Positions 52,597-61,171 of a stretch of 64,000 nt of DNA are shown here, piece after piece (the first letter of the stretch is position 1; every line of letters begins with the position of its first letter). A program made the translations under genes and the position numbers. Origin of the DNA: CALLPQ01 sp039819545 (GTDB lineage: Bacteria > Pseudomonadota > Alphaproteobacteria > Caulobacterales > Parvularculaceae). Location of the stretch: contig JBCBRS010000005.1 of the NCBI GenBank assembly GCA_039819545.1, positions 124,001 through 188,000 of the forward strand. The letters run 5' to 3'. The notes under the pieces were generated by a model. That model was not told where the DNA came from. It searched no databases and was given only the letters and a program-made list of their open reading frames with translations.

Positions 52597-52853
52597 ACCC
52601 CGGATCAAATCCGGGGATACGGCGTATGTATCGAAAATAGAATCCGTGTTCCCGGGCAAGCGCAGCGCCGACCCGGGATCTGTTCCCACACACACCGAAC
52701 ATGTTGAAACAGGCCCCGGGTCTTCGCCTGGGGATACGGTGTATGTATCGGAAATAGAATCCGCAATCCCGGGCAAGCGTAGCGCCGATCCCATCTGTTG
52801 ATGCATTCTGCGGTCCCAAATGAAAAGACCCCGGAACAAGTCCGGGGATACGG
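52597..52853 (-). repeat. Second cluster of the dispersed GC-rich palindromic repeat, reverse orientation
   Basis: Alternating half-units between the peroxiredoxin and DUF2948 genes: GACCCCGGATCAAATCCGGG (52597), TTCCCGGGCAAGCGCAGCGC (52649), GGCCCCGGGTCTTCGCCTGG (52712), ATCCCGGGCAAGCGTAGCGC (52767) and GACCCCGGAACAAGTCCGGG (52827), with GGATACGG ends shared with the cluster at 31951. Orientation is opposite to that cluster. The 499-bp gap holds nothing else I can recognise. Confidence 0.85.
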
Positions 52854-53011
52854 TACACATGTCTGAGCTTTATGGCGGTGTTCCCAGACCGGGCTAACCC
52901 CTTGGCATCCATTGCCATTCTGTGCCAAGTGACGCGGGAACGGTATGCGTCCAACCGTATGTCTCACCTCTGGTTTTTCGCGCACCACCATCAAAAAAAA
53001 AGGGGCATATC

Positions 53012-53524
53012 TTGACCCAGTTGAAAGACTATAAGCCCCTGTTTCTCGCCGCTGCGGAGGCGCGCGACCTTGAAGTGATCTCGGCCATGGCTCAGGACGC
53101 GATCACAAAAATTGGTGATATTGCCTGGCTCCCTGCCAAGCGGCGTTTTGCGCTCGTTGCCAACCGATTTGTCTGGGAGGCGGCAGCCGATAAGGAGCGT
53201 GGACCCTTCGCCCGGGTGCGCACAGGCCTGCATTTTGATGATGTGATCGCCGTGCGTCAGCAGTCCTTGCGTCTCGATGCGCCGGGAGCGGTGTTAAACC
53301 TGTTATCGGTCGAGCCGGTGCCGCAAGAGGGCAGGGATGGTGATAGCGCTGAAGCTGAATTTGGTACGGGTAACCATGACACGGGCGCGCCGCAGGAAAT
53401 CGACCTTGTCTTTGCCGGGGGCGGTACCATCCGGCTGACGGTTGAAGCGATCAGTGCGGAGCTACGGGATTTTTCTGACCCATGGGTAACACGCTCCAAG
53501 CCGACCCATCAGACGGCAGATTAA
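53012..53524 (+). CDS. DUF2948 family protein
   Basis: A 170-residue protein of unknown function that matches DUF2948, including the start LTQLKDYKPLFLAAAEARDL and the segment DIAWLPAKRRFALVANRFVW. I choose the TTG at 53012 because AGGGG at 53000-53004 is at the right distance and the family begins there; the open frame runs 30 codons further upstream. In alphaproteobacteria this gene is commonly found directly before hisD, as here. Confidence 0.85.
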   Translation: MTQLKDYKPLFLAAAEARDLEVISAMAQDAITKIGDIAWLPAKRRFALVANRFVWEAAADKERGPFARVRTGLHFDDVIAVRQQSLRLDAPGAVLNLLSVEPVPQEGRDGDSAEAEFGTGNHDTGAPQEIDLVFAGGGTIRLTVEAISAELRDFSDPWVTRSKPTHQTAD

Positions 53525-53608
53525 GTCCTAAAGTCTACACTCATTGGCGCTCCATTTTGCGGCGCGCCCCGTATAGCCTTTCACAGATAACATTCCCGGA
53601 AAAGTACC

Positions 53609-54904
53609 ATGGCCCGCCATTTGCGCACCACCGACCCTGACTTTGAGACCGACTTTGCCGCGCTTCTCACGCTCAAGCGCGAGACGGCCGCCGATGTGAA
53701 TGATACCGTTGGTGATATTCTAGCGGATGTGCGCCGTCGCGGTGATGCGGCGCTGTTTGAGTATACAGCACGGTTTGACGGCTTTGATGTGAATGCAAAC
53801 ACCGTGCGCGTGAGTGATGCAGAGTGCGATGCGGCAGAGGCGGCGTGCGCGCCCGATCTGTTGGCCGCGCTCGACCTCGCCGCCGCGCGGATTGCGGCCT
53901 ATCATGACCGTCAGTATCCAGAAGATATGCACTACACCGATGAGGCGGGGGTAGAGCTTGGCTGGCGCTGGACGCCTATTGACGCGGCGGGCCTTTACGT
54001 GCCCGGCGGTCTTGCCTCTTACCCCTCCAGCGTCCTGATGAACGCGATCCCCGCGCGGGTTGCCGGGGTCAAGCGACTGGTGATGACCGCGCCAGCGCCT
54101 GGCGGGACGATCAATCCGGTGGTGCTTGCGGCGGCAAAGCGTGCAGGCATCACCGAAATTTACCGCGTGGGCGGCGCGCAAGCCGTCGGCGCGCTTGCCT
54201 ATGGTACAGCAACAATCGCGCCGGTTGATAAGATCGTCGGCCCGGGCAATGCCTATGTGGCTGCCGCCAAACGCCGGGTTTTTGGAAAGGTGGGGATCGA
54301 TTCCATCGCCGGGCCGTCGGAAATTTTAGTGGTCGCCGATGCGGGGTGTTCGCCCGACTGGATTGCCGCCGACCTGTTGAGTCAGGCGGAACATGACCCA
54401 TCATCGCAAAGTATTCTGATAACGGATGATGCTACGTTTGCGCAGGCCGTCTCATCGGCTGTGGAGACGCAGCTTGCGTCCTCTCCCCGAGGCGAGATTG
54501 CAGGCGCGGCGTGGCGTGACAACTCGGCGATCATCGTGGTGGAGCATTTAGCGCAGGCACCCGCATTGATCAATCGTCTGGCTCCTGAACATCTGGAGCT
54601 GGCCATTGAGACACCCGCCGCGCTGCTCGATGATATCCGTCATGCAGGCGCAATTTTTCTGGGTCGTCATACGCCAGAAGCTATTGGTGATTATGTGGCG
54701 GGTCCGGACCACGTCCTGCCCACTGCACAAGCTGCGCGTTACGCCTCCGGCCTTTCGGTGCTCGACTTTATGAAACGCACCTCAATTATTGCGTGCGATC
54801 CGGGCGCTCTGGCAGCAATCGGCCCGGCGGCGGCAACCCTCGCCGATGCCGAAGGGCTTGTCTCCCATGCGGCATCAATCCGAATGCGGTTGAAATCAGA
54901 TTGA
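53609..54904 (+). CDS. hisD: Histidinol dehydrogenase
   Basis: Catalyses the last two steps of histidine biosynthesis, histidinol to histidine, with NAD and zinc. The 431-residue sequence has YVPGGLASYPSSVLMNAIPA, VGGAQAVGALAYGT, KIVGPGNAYVAAAKRRVFG, DSIAGPSEILVVADAGC and LLSQAEHDPSSQ, including the expected Gln/His zinc ligands. It follows DUF2948 by 84 bases. Confidence 0.96.
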   Translation: MARHLRTTDPDFETDFAALLTLKRETAADVNDTVGDILADVRRRGDAALFEYTARFDGFDVNANTVRVSDAECDAAEAACAPDLLAALDLAAARIAAYHDRQYPEDMHYTDEAGVELGWRWTPIDAAGLYVPGGLASYPSSVLMNAIPARVAGVKRLVMTAPAPGGTINPVVLAAAKRAGITEIYRVGGAQAVGALAYGTATIAPVDKIVGPGNAYVAAAKRRVFGKVGIDSIAGPSEILVVADAGCSPDWIAADLLSQAEHDPSSQSILITDDATFAQAVSSAVETQLASSPRGEIAGAAWRDNSAIIVVEHLAQAPALINRLAPEHLELAIETPAALLDDIRHAGAIFLGRHTPEAIGDYVAGPDHVLPTAQAARYASGLSVLDFMKRTSIIACDPGALAAIGPAAATLADAEGLVSHAASIRMRLKSD

Positions 54905-54930
54905 TGGCTGTCAATTGACGAGATTGCGCC

Positions 54931-55024
54931 GTATCCCCGGGCTTGATCCGGGGTCTTTGAATTGAGGTACGGACGATGTGGCAACAGGTCCCGGGTCGGT
55001 GCTATGCTTGCCCGGGAATACGGG
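54931..55024 (+). repeat. Single copy of the dispersed GC-rich palindromic repeat
   Basis: CCGTATCCCCGGGCTTGATC followed by CGGGGTC and, after a link, AACAGGTCCCGGGTCGGTGC with TATGCTTGCCCGGGAATACG. It is in the same orientation as the cluster at 31951 and lies in the convergent gap between hisD and crtZ. Confidence 0.85.
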
Positions 55025-55029
55025 CTTTC

Positions 55030-55548
55030 TTACGACCCCGCGCCCGCGCCGGTGGCTTTGCGCATTTTCACCGCTTCGTTCGCGGCCTGGGTGGCGGCCA
55101 GCATTTTCTTCAGGCGTTTTGGTGATGGGGCAAAAATAAAGCCGAAGGAGACGCAGCCCTCCTTGCCTTCCACGGCGTGGTGCAGCCGGTGCGCCTGGAC
55201 AATGCGGGCGAGGTAGCCTTTTCTCGGGCGAAGCCCGGTATCGATGCGCCGGTGAACCAGAAAGTCGTGGAGGAAGAGATAGATCAGGCCATAGCCAAGA
55301 ATGCCAAGGCCCATGGATAGCGCTGGCGTCCAATGCCACACGCCCACATAGATGAGGGCAATGGAGGGGACCGAAAAGACGACACCAAACAGATCGTTTT
55401 TCTCCCACGCGCCGACGCGTGGCTCATGGTGGGATTTATGCCAGTCCCAGCCCCAGCCATGCATGATGTACCGGTGGGAGACCCAGGCAACCGCCTCCAT
55501 CAGCAAGATGAAGGCAATGACAATCGCGATGTGCGTCCAAAGGGGCAT
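55030..55548 (-). CDS. crtZ: Beta-carotene hydroxylase CrtZ
   Basis: Membrane di-iron hydroxylase of the fatty acid hydroxylase superfamily that adds 3-hydroxyl groups to carotenoid rings (to zeaxanthin or astaxanthin). The 172-residue protein has the His-box pattern HRYIMHG, HKSHHEPR, HDFLVHRR and HRLHHAVEG. It is the last gene of the minus-strand operon crtE, ABC ATPase, ABC permease, crtZ. The crtW, crtB, crtI and crtY genes are not in the window. Confidence 0.93.
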   Translation of the reverse strand: MPLWTHIAIVIAFILLMEAVAWVSHRYIMHGWGWDWHKSHHEPRVGAWEKNDLFGVVFSVPSIALIYVGVWHWTPALSMGLGILGYGLIYLFLHDFLVHRRIDTGLRPRKGYLARIVQAHRLHHAVEGKEGCVSFGFIFAPSPKRLKKMLAATQAANEAVKMRKATGAGAGS

Positions 55549-55651
55549 GATTGGCCTGTGTTACAGTCTTTCTTTCTATCGGGTTTGCGCGGGAGGTCTA
55601 GGGTTTGCGCAGCCGCGGGTGGAGGCCGTGTTGCCGCAGTGGACGATAAGG

Positions 55652-56752
55652 CTAGCGCTGTTTCATGGTCACGCCCATGAGCCCATAGGCGGCGAGAAGC
55701 CCGGCAAGTCCCGTTACCGCGAGAAGTGCCCAGGGCATCACCAGAAGATCAAGCCCGCCGCCGCGCCACAGGCTGACTGCAAACGCATCAATGCCCCAGG
55801 CATTGGGGGTAAGGGCGCCAATTTGTCGGATTTCAGGGGCCATCAAAAAGCGCGGCGCCATGGAGCCGCCAAGCGCGCCCATAACGAGGGCCAACACCGC
55901 GCCGATGGCATGGGCCTGACTACGCGAGCGGCAGGCACCAACCACCGCCAGCGCCAGCCCCGCCGCGCAGACGGCGGCAAGCACCATGGTCACGATCACC
56001 TGCACCGGGCTCTGGGTCAGGGAGACCCCGAAGACCAGGGCAGCGACCGCGAGCAGGACGCAGAATTGCCCCACGCCCTGGACAACCAGAAACGCAAACT
56101 TGCCATCGATCATGGGACGCAAGCCAAAGGGGCCCGCGGCAATGCGCTCCAACACGCCATCGTCACGTTCTTCGATTACGCTCAATGCGGCCTGAAACCC
56201 CGAGAGAAAAACAAACAGCATGCCAACACCCGCCGCATAATACGCTGCCATGGGGGGCGGTGCCTGCGCGCCTGTCACCGCGACGCGTTCAGCGGTCTGG
56301 ATGGCGCCAGTCTCTTCGTCGTCTTCCTCATCGTCCTCGTCTTGCGGTCGCTGGGCGGCGAGTGCTGCCTCGGCGATGGCAGCGGCGCTGGCTTTGACCG
56401 GGTCATAGAAGATCCGAAATGACGGCGCTTCGGTTTTATCGGGCCGGGTAATCTCAATCCCGGCGTCAATGGTTTCCGCACGGATCGCTTCGCGCAGGGT
56501 GGCCACCGTCTCAATCGCCTTCAGTTCATAAATCATGGTGGAGCCTGCAAGGCCTGTGACGATTTCCTCTGTGATTGCATCATCAGCAGGCTGAATAATG
56601 CCAAGCTTAATTGCGATATCGCCGCTTGCCGCAGAGGAGAAGACCGCCGCGAAAATAATAAAGATGATTGGCGGCAGAATAAATGTTAGCCCAAAAGCCG
56701 CGCGGTCACGCCACAGAGATAGAGCCATCGCCTGAAATACCGCAAAGCGCAT
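55652..56752 (-). CDS. ABC-2 type transporter permease
   Basis: A 366-residue inner-membrane permease with one N-terminal helix (about 18-37), a periplasmic region of about 140 residues containing an acidic stretch (EDDEEDDEETG), and five to six further helices from about 175. This is the layout of ABC-2 exporters such as the YhhJ/YbhR type. Its ATG overlaps the ATPase stop by one base (TAATG). No substrate can be inferred from sequence. Confidence 0.87.
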   Translation of the reverse strand: MRFAVFQAMALSLWRDRAAFGLTFILPPIIFIIFAAVFSSAASGDIAIKLGIIQPADDAITEEIVTGLAGSTMIYELKAIETVATLREAIRAETIDAGIEITRPDKTEAPSFRIFYDPVKASAAAIAEAALAAQRPQDEDDEEDDEETGAIQTAERVAVTGAQAPPPMAAYYAAGVGMLFVFLSGFQAALSVIEERDDGVLERIAAGPFGLRPMIDGKFAFLVVQGVGQFCVLLAVAALVFGVSLTQSPVQVIVTMVLAAVCAAGLALAVVGACRSRSQAHAIGAVLALVMGALGGSMAPRFLMAPEIRQIGALTPNAWGIDAFAVSLWRGGGLDLLVMPWALLAVTGLAGLLAAYGLMGVTMKQR

Positions 56753-57807
56753 TAGGGCGTGCCCCCCGGCTGTCCAGTTTTCGCCAGTACGCTCAAGACG
56801 TCACCCAGATGGCTCGGCACAATATTTAATCGATCAACGGCGATACCCGCCTCAATCAGCCGCGGGATTTCCGCCGACAGAGCGGTGCGATCAAGAACCG
56901 ATTTGCGCCAGCAGCCGGGCCGGTCGGGACACAGGCGGAAGCCAAACCGGTCGGCGAGGGCGGTATCTGGCGTGGTAAGAAAGAGATTGATCCGGGTACC
57001 GCAGAAAATATCCACAATATCCTGTGGTTTGCCCAGCGCAACGATATAGCCGCCGCTCAAGACCACAAGCTGATCGGTGAGTGTCATGGCCTGATCCATA
57101 TCATGGGTGATCAGGAGGACACCAAACCCTTCCTCGCGCAGGCGGCAGATCAGGCGATTGGTCTGTGCTGTGCCATCGGGGTCAAGGCTGGAAACAGGTT
57201 CATCAAGGATAACAAGTTGCGGTTTATGCATAATGGCTGCGCCGATATTGATCCGCTGACGCATCCCGCCGGAAAGAGTGCGCACTTGTTTGTCGCCATG
57301 CTCGCCCATGCCAATCAGGGAAAGCACCGGCTCGATACGCGTGCGTGCGTCGCGCGCTGGCATGCCCGACTGACGCGCAAAGGAGAACAGGTTCTCGCGT
57401 GCCGTAAGTGCCGGATAAAGCGCCGCATTCTGGGGCGCCACACCAAGATGACGGCGGGCAGCACGCTCGGTTGCGTTCTTGCCAGCGATCAGGACCGATC
57501 CGCTGGTTAGGGGATGGCGCCCACAGATAGCCCGTACCAGGGATGATTTTCCCGCCCCATTGGCACCAATCATGGTACTGATGGTGCCAGCCTTGATGGA
57601 AAAAGAAATATCACTTAGCGCCGCCTGCGCGCCATAGTGCATGTGCACCCCCGACAGGGTCAGTGCCGCTGATGGTTGATTAGTTTCCGGACTATCCAGA
57701 GTGGGAGGGTTAGTAGCGCTGACTTCGGCAGAGACGCGTGTTGACATGTCTTGATCGAGGGCAGGGGCGGTGTCGGGATCAGGGGCCCGCGCGGGCGATG
57801 ATGTCAC
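56752..57807 (-). CDS. ABC transporter ATP-binding protein
   Basis: A 351-residue ATPase with Walker A GANGAGKSSLVRA, the signature LSGGMRQRINIGAA, Walker B LVILDEPVSSLD and the switch His in LLITHDMDQAMTL. About 45 Pro/Ser/Ala-rich residues precede the ATPase fold and an ~80-residue domain follows; the ATG at 57747 is an alternative start. It is preceded by crtE with a ten-base gap and followed by the permease gene, so it probably forms an exporter with that permease. Confidence 0.9.
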   Translation of the reverse strand: MTSSPARAPDPDTAPALDQDMSTRVSAEVSATNPPTLDSPETNQPSAALTLSGVHMHYGAQAALSDISFSIKAGTISTMIGANGAGKSSLVRAICGRHPLTSGSVLIAGKNATERAARRHLGVAPQNAALYPALTARENLFSFARQSGMPARDARTRIEPVLSLIGMGEHGDKQVRTLSGGMRQRINIGAAIMHKPQLVILDEPVSSLDPDGTAQTNRLICRLREEGFGVLLITHDMDQAMTLTDQLVVLSGGYIVALGKPQDIVDIFCGTRINLFLTTPDTALADRFGFRLCPDRPGCWRKSVLDRTALSAEIPRLIEAGIAVDRLNIVPSHLGDVLSVLAKTGQPGGTP

Positions 57808-57817
57808 GGTGTTGCTG

Positions 57818-58816
57818 TCACTTTGTCATCGACCCAAACGTCTTGCCAATCAAACGAGCAAGATCAGCCAGCGGCGCAGGCGAGATGACGCTTGCCCCAT
57901 CGGCATGGGCAATGGCGTTGCGCAGATGACGCTCAGCGAGAATGCGGGCACCGTCCGTACCCAGAAGGCTGACAACGGTTGATTTTTCAGCATCCTGCGC
58001 CGCGTCTTTGCCCGTCGCATCACTAGTGCAGGCGACATCAATCACATCGTCGAAGGCCTGATAGGCAAGCCCCAGGCTGGCACCGTAATCAACCAGATGC
58101 TCAATTACCGCGTCATTGGCGTTGGCAAACTCTCCGCCAATGGCCGCCGCCGCGCGGAACAGCGCGCCGGTCTTTTCCATGTGCCGCTTTTCCATGTCCG
58201 ACAGGCTGACGGTGCTTGTGGTGCCCGTGCTTGTTTGCGTGCAGCTACTACCATTTGGGCCCGTGGCGGGTTTGACCTTGTGACCGGCACTGCCCGCACA
58301 GGTCAGATCCTGATCCTGTCCGCCAGCCAGCCCGTCAACGCCAACCGCATCGCTTAGCCGCGCAATGGCGTTGAGCCGCGCGTGGATGGGCGTCGCCTCA
58401 CATCGGCTGATAATCCTGAACGCTTCATTGAGAAGAGAAATGGCGGCCAGCATCGCCGCACCCTCGCCAAACACCACATGGGTTGTCACCGCCCCGCGCC
58501 GCAGCCGTGCATTATCCATGCACGGCAGATCATCCATGATCAGCGAGGCCGCATGGACCATCTCCACAGCGCAGGCTGCATCCATCGTGTCTTCAATGGC
58601 CCCGCCACACTGGTGACAGGCAAGCAGCGTAATCAGGGGGCGCAGGCGTTTGCCCGGAGACAAAAGTCCGTGGCGAATGGCGCATACGAGCCGCGAGTCC
58701 GGTTCGTGGTGGGCGAAGGTGTGTTCCAAACGGTCGTCGATGGCCGCGCGCAAACGCGCAATGTCTTCCTCGGTCAGCGGCATGCGCGCCTGTACCGGAT
58801 TTGCTTTTTGAGACAT
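57818..58816 (-). CDS. crtE: Geranylgeranyl diphosphate synthase (CrtE-type)
   Basis: Polyprenyl synthase that makes GGPP for carotenoid synthesis. From the ATG at 58816 it is 332 residues. The first Asp-rich motif is DDLPCMD and the second is AFDDVIDV; the KTGALF and GKRLRPL motifs fit the family. Between GGQDQDLTCAG and LSDMEKRHMEKTGALF there is an insertion of about 25 Ser/Thr/Gly-rich residues that most family members lack. In-frame codons extend to 58957 but are not homologous. It is the first gene of the crt/ABC operon. Confidence 0.9.
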   Translation of the reverse strand: MSQKANPVQARMPLTEEDIARLRAAIDDRLEHTFAHHEPDSRLVCAIRHGLLSPGKRLRPLITLLACHQCGGAIEDTMDAACAVEMVHAASLIMDDLPCMDNARLRRGAVTTHVVFGEGAAMLAAISLLNEAFRIISRCEATPIHARLNAIARLSDAVGVDGLAGGQDQDLTCAGSAGHKVKPATGPNGSSCTQTSTGTTSTVSLSDMEKRHMEKTGALFRAAAAIGGEFANANDAVIEHLVDYGASLGLAYQAFDDVIDVACTSDATGKDAAQDAEKSTVVSLLGTDGARILAERHLRNAIAHADGASVISPAPLADLARLIGKTFGSMTK

Positions 58817-58882
58817 TAGACGCCCTATCTGATCAATCCCTGCGTTATCGTGCATAATTCGCGCCGGAGTGCAAATCCTGAC

Positions 58883-58931
58883 CCGGTGGAAAGCGCGCTG
58901 AAAAGCGCAAGGACGCGGGATTTTCCACCGG
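58883..58931. repeat. Perfect 10-bp inverted repeat between crtE and the SDR gene
   Basis: CCGGTGGAAA (58883-58892) and TTTCCACCGG (58922-58931) with a 29-base loop, in the divergent intergenic region (58817-59114), which holds no gene. It may be a regulatory site or a hairpin in one of the leaders. Confidence 0.6.
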
Positions 58932-59114
58932 TTCTGGTGGCCCGCCCGGGTGCCCAAGTCTTCAGTATCAGGCGCCCTTTTTTGGGGTCCCTCAATGCAG
59001 GGCCTGACGGTGACAGGGCCAAGAAAGGCGCCGCTGTTGCGCGGTCTTGTAATTGTATCGGTGCTCAGTCATCACGCGCTTACGGATGTTCATTTTCATA
59101 ACAGGAAACACCTC

Positions 59115-59885
59115 ATGGACCTCAAAGGAAAAACAGCCATCATCACCGGCGGCGCGTCGGGCTTAGGCGAGGGGACCGTGCGCCGGTTTGTGGGTGCTGG
59201 GGCCAATGTGGCAATCTTTGATCTGAATGATGCGCGAGGCACCGCGCTCGCAGAGGAGCTTGGGGACCGGGCCCGTTATATGGGGGTCAATGTTACCGAT
59301 GAGGCAGCGACGCAGGATGCCATTGCCACGGTGATGGACGCGTTTGGCGCGGTGCATATCAATTGCAATTTCGCCGGTATTGCCCGGGCGGCCAAAACCG
59401 TCGGCAAGGATGGGCCCCATCCCCTCGATCTGTTTGCACAGGTGCAGGCGGTGAATGTTACGGGCACGTTCAATGTCCTGCGTCTAGCGGCTGCGCAAAT
59501 GGCGAAGAATGATCCGGTGACAGACGATGGCGGGCGCGGGGTGATTATCAACACCGCCTCCATCGCCGCCTATGAAGGCCAGATGGGCCAGGCGGCCTAT
59601 AGCGCCTCCAAAGGCGCCATCGTGGGCATGACCTTGCCCATTGCCAGGGACCTCGCTCAGATTGGTATCCGCTGTAACACGATTGTACCGGGATTAATCC
59701 ATACACCGATGTTTGAGGCGATGCCGACCGAGGTTTACGACAGCCTGTCAAACTCGGTCCTTTATCCGCGCCGCCTCGGCAAGCCCGATGAGATTGCCCA
59801 TCTGGCGCAATATATTGTGGAAAATGACTACACCAATGGCGAAGCCATCCGCATGGATGGCGGCATCCGTATGCAACCGCGTTAG
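59115..59885 (+). CDS. SDR dehydrogenase, 3-hydroxyacyl-CoA dehydrogenase type II-like
   Basis: A 256-residue SDR from the ATG at 59115 (AGGAA upstream). It has GGASGLGEGTVRRFVGAGAN, the NCNFAGIA segment in place of the more usual NNAG or NCAG, and the Y-S-A-S-K catalytic motif in GQAAYSASKGAIVGMTLPIA, plus RCNTIVPGLIHTPM. The NDPVTDDGGRGVIINTASIA stretch is typical of the 3-hydroxyacyl-CoA / 17-beta-hydroxysteroid (HSD10-like) subgroup. Confidence 0.88.
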   Translation: MDLKGKTAIITGGASGLGEGTVRRFVGAGANVAIFDLNDARGTALAEELGDRARYMGVNVTDEAATQDAIATVMDAFGAVHINCNFAGIARAAKTVGKDGPHPLDLFAQVQAVNVTGTFNVLRLAAAQMAKNDPVTDDGGRGVIINTASIAAYEGQMGQAAYSASKGAIVGMTLPIARDLAQIGIRCNTIVPGLIHTPMFEAMPTEVYDSLSNSVLYPRRLGKPDEIAHLAQYIVENDYTNGEAIRMDGGIRMQPR

Positions 59886-60021
59886 GGGGGCTTTCGTTGG
59901 CTCGACGTTGGGGGGCTTTAGGTTGGGGTGCTCCACGTTGGACGGCTTCGCGGGTAAGCGTCACCGTGGCGGCACTTTATCGGTCCGACTGCAACCGCTC
60001 TCAAGCCATCACGTTGAGCCT

Positions 60022-60049
60022 TTGACGCTTGACTCTGATACGGTATAAT
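60022..60049 (+). promoter_or_regulatory. Near-consensus sigma-70 promoter
   Basis: TTGACG (60022-60027), a 16-base spacer, and a perfect TATAAT (60044-60049). Transcription would start near 60056 and read toward rplK, 690 bases away. It may drive a long-leader rplKA transcript or an independent non-coding RNA. Confidence 0.65.
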
Positions 60050-60267
60050 ATAACATTACAACCATCGGATGTTTCCGATATCCTCGTTTCCTGATTTGCG
60101 TATTAGTTGGGAAAAGACCTGCCCCGGCAGTGCTTTCAGTTGGCGAAAAGCCGACGCAGTTGCGTTGAAAGCGGCGCCGAAAGGGGCTGGAACCTAGGGT
60201 TGTGTATCTTCTCTTGGGACCTGGTGCCGAACCGTTTTTGTTGTGTTTTACGGATCGGCCCTCAAAA

Positions 60268-60315
60268 GGGGCAGCGAATGGTGTTTCGTCCCCGAACTCT
60301 ATTATTTGCTGCCCC
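60268..60315. repeat. Inverted repeat in the rplK leader region
   Basis: GGGGCAGCGAAT (60268-60279) pairs with ATTTGCTGCCCC (60304-60315) in 11 of 12 positions, with a 24-base loop. No T-run follows, so it is not a standard terminator. Confidence 0.6.
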
Positions 60316-60739
60316 GTTTCCGAGTTTGGGATAAGGTCTTTCTTGAAGCATTACATGCAGTTTGTGGGCGATGCTGTTGGCTGAAAACGCACGTCAGCTG
60401 CCGATGACCGGGATTGTTATCCGCACACGGTGAACGACCTATTGTGGGCACCGCCGCGCACCCTCACCACCGAGAAATCAGGTCGAGCGCGATAGCGCCG
60501 TGCGTCGACACTTCCTGTTTAGGCACCAGCTCCTATTCCAAAACGCATTATCATCAAAAGCGGTTGCCAAGGCGCATCGCCCCATGTACACCGCGCGTCT
60601 TGCGTGGGAGAGGGCGGTTGGAAAGTCCATAACCGTCGTCCCACCACGCGCCTTCCTGGTCGGTGCTGCCCTTGGCGGGGTCGATCACGGTAAACACGCC
60701 TTGCTTTCTTGAGTGAGGCCCCAACAGTGAAGGTCAGTA

Positions 60740-61168
60740 ATGGCAAAGAAAATAACCGGGTACCTGAAGCTTCAGGTACCGGCAGGGTCTGCGACCCCGT
60801 CTCCCCCCATCGGCCCCGCCCTCGGCCAGCGCGGTCTCAATATCATGGAATTCTGCAAGGCCTTTAACGCCGCCTCGCAGGAGATGGATAAGGGGATGCC
60901 GATCCCCACTGTGATCACAATTTATTCCGATAAGTCGTTCACCTTTAAGACAAAAACGCCGCCTGCTTCGTTTTTGTTGAAGAAGGCAGCTGGCTTGCCA
61001 AAAGGCGGGGCGACGCCTGGGCGCGATGTGGCTGGCAAGGTAACCACAGCCCAGTGCCGCGAAATCGCAGAGATGAAGATGAAAGATCTCAACGCGAACG
61101 ATCTCGACGCAGCAACCAAGATCATTGAGGGTTCTGCCCGGGCAATGGGCTTGCAGGTGGAGGGTTAA
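60740..61168 (+). CDS. rplK: 50S ribosomal protein L11
   Basis: This 142-residue protein has the L11 opening MAKKITGYLKLQVPAGSATP and SPPIGPALGQRGLNIMEFCK, and the C-terminal rRNA-binding domain (GTTPGRDVAGKVT-like segment, then ITDLNANDLDAATKIIEG-like). L11 forms the GTPase-associated centre and is needed for RelA activation. It is normally preceded by nusG and followed by rplA; here only rplA is present, three bases later. Confidence 0.97.
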   Translation: MAKKITGYLKLQVPAGSATPSPPIGPALGQRGLNIMEFCKAFNAASQEMDKGMPIPTVITIYSDKSFTFKTKTPPASFLLKKAAGLPKGGATPGRDVAGKVTTAQCREIAEMKMKDLNANDLDAATKIIEGSARAMGLQVEG

Positions 61169-61171
61169 GTC

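Larger units (their letters stand above)
59886..60739 (+). other. Long non-coding gap before rplK
   Basis: About 850 bases without a convincing gene. Contents: a short imperfect repeated GC-rich motif at 59884-59950 (GGGGGGCTTT and ACGTTGG units), a near-consensus promoter (60022-60049), a small ATCGGA/TCCGAT hairpin near 60065, a GTTGGC/GCCGAC hairpin near 60140, and a longer inverted repeat (60268-60315). Reading frames in it look non-coding. secE and nusG, usually before rplK, are absent. Confidence 0.6.

Noticed and set aside
60107..60632. Small ORFs in the gap before rplK
   Set aside because: Several overlapping 60-75 codon frames without homology or ribosome-binding sites; the region shows hairpins and a promoter instead.
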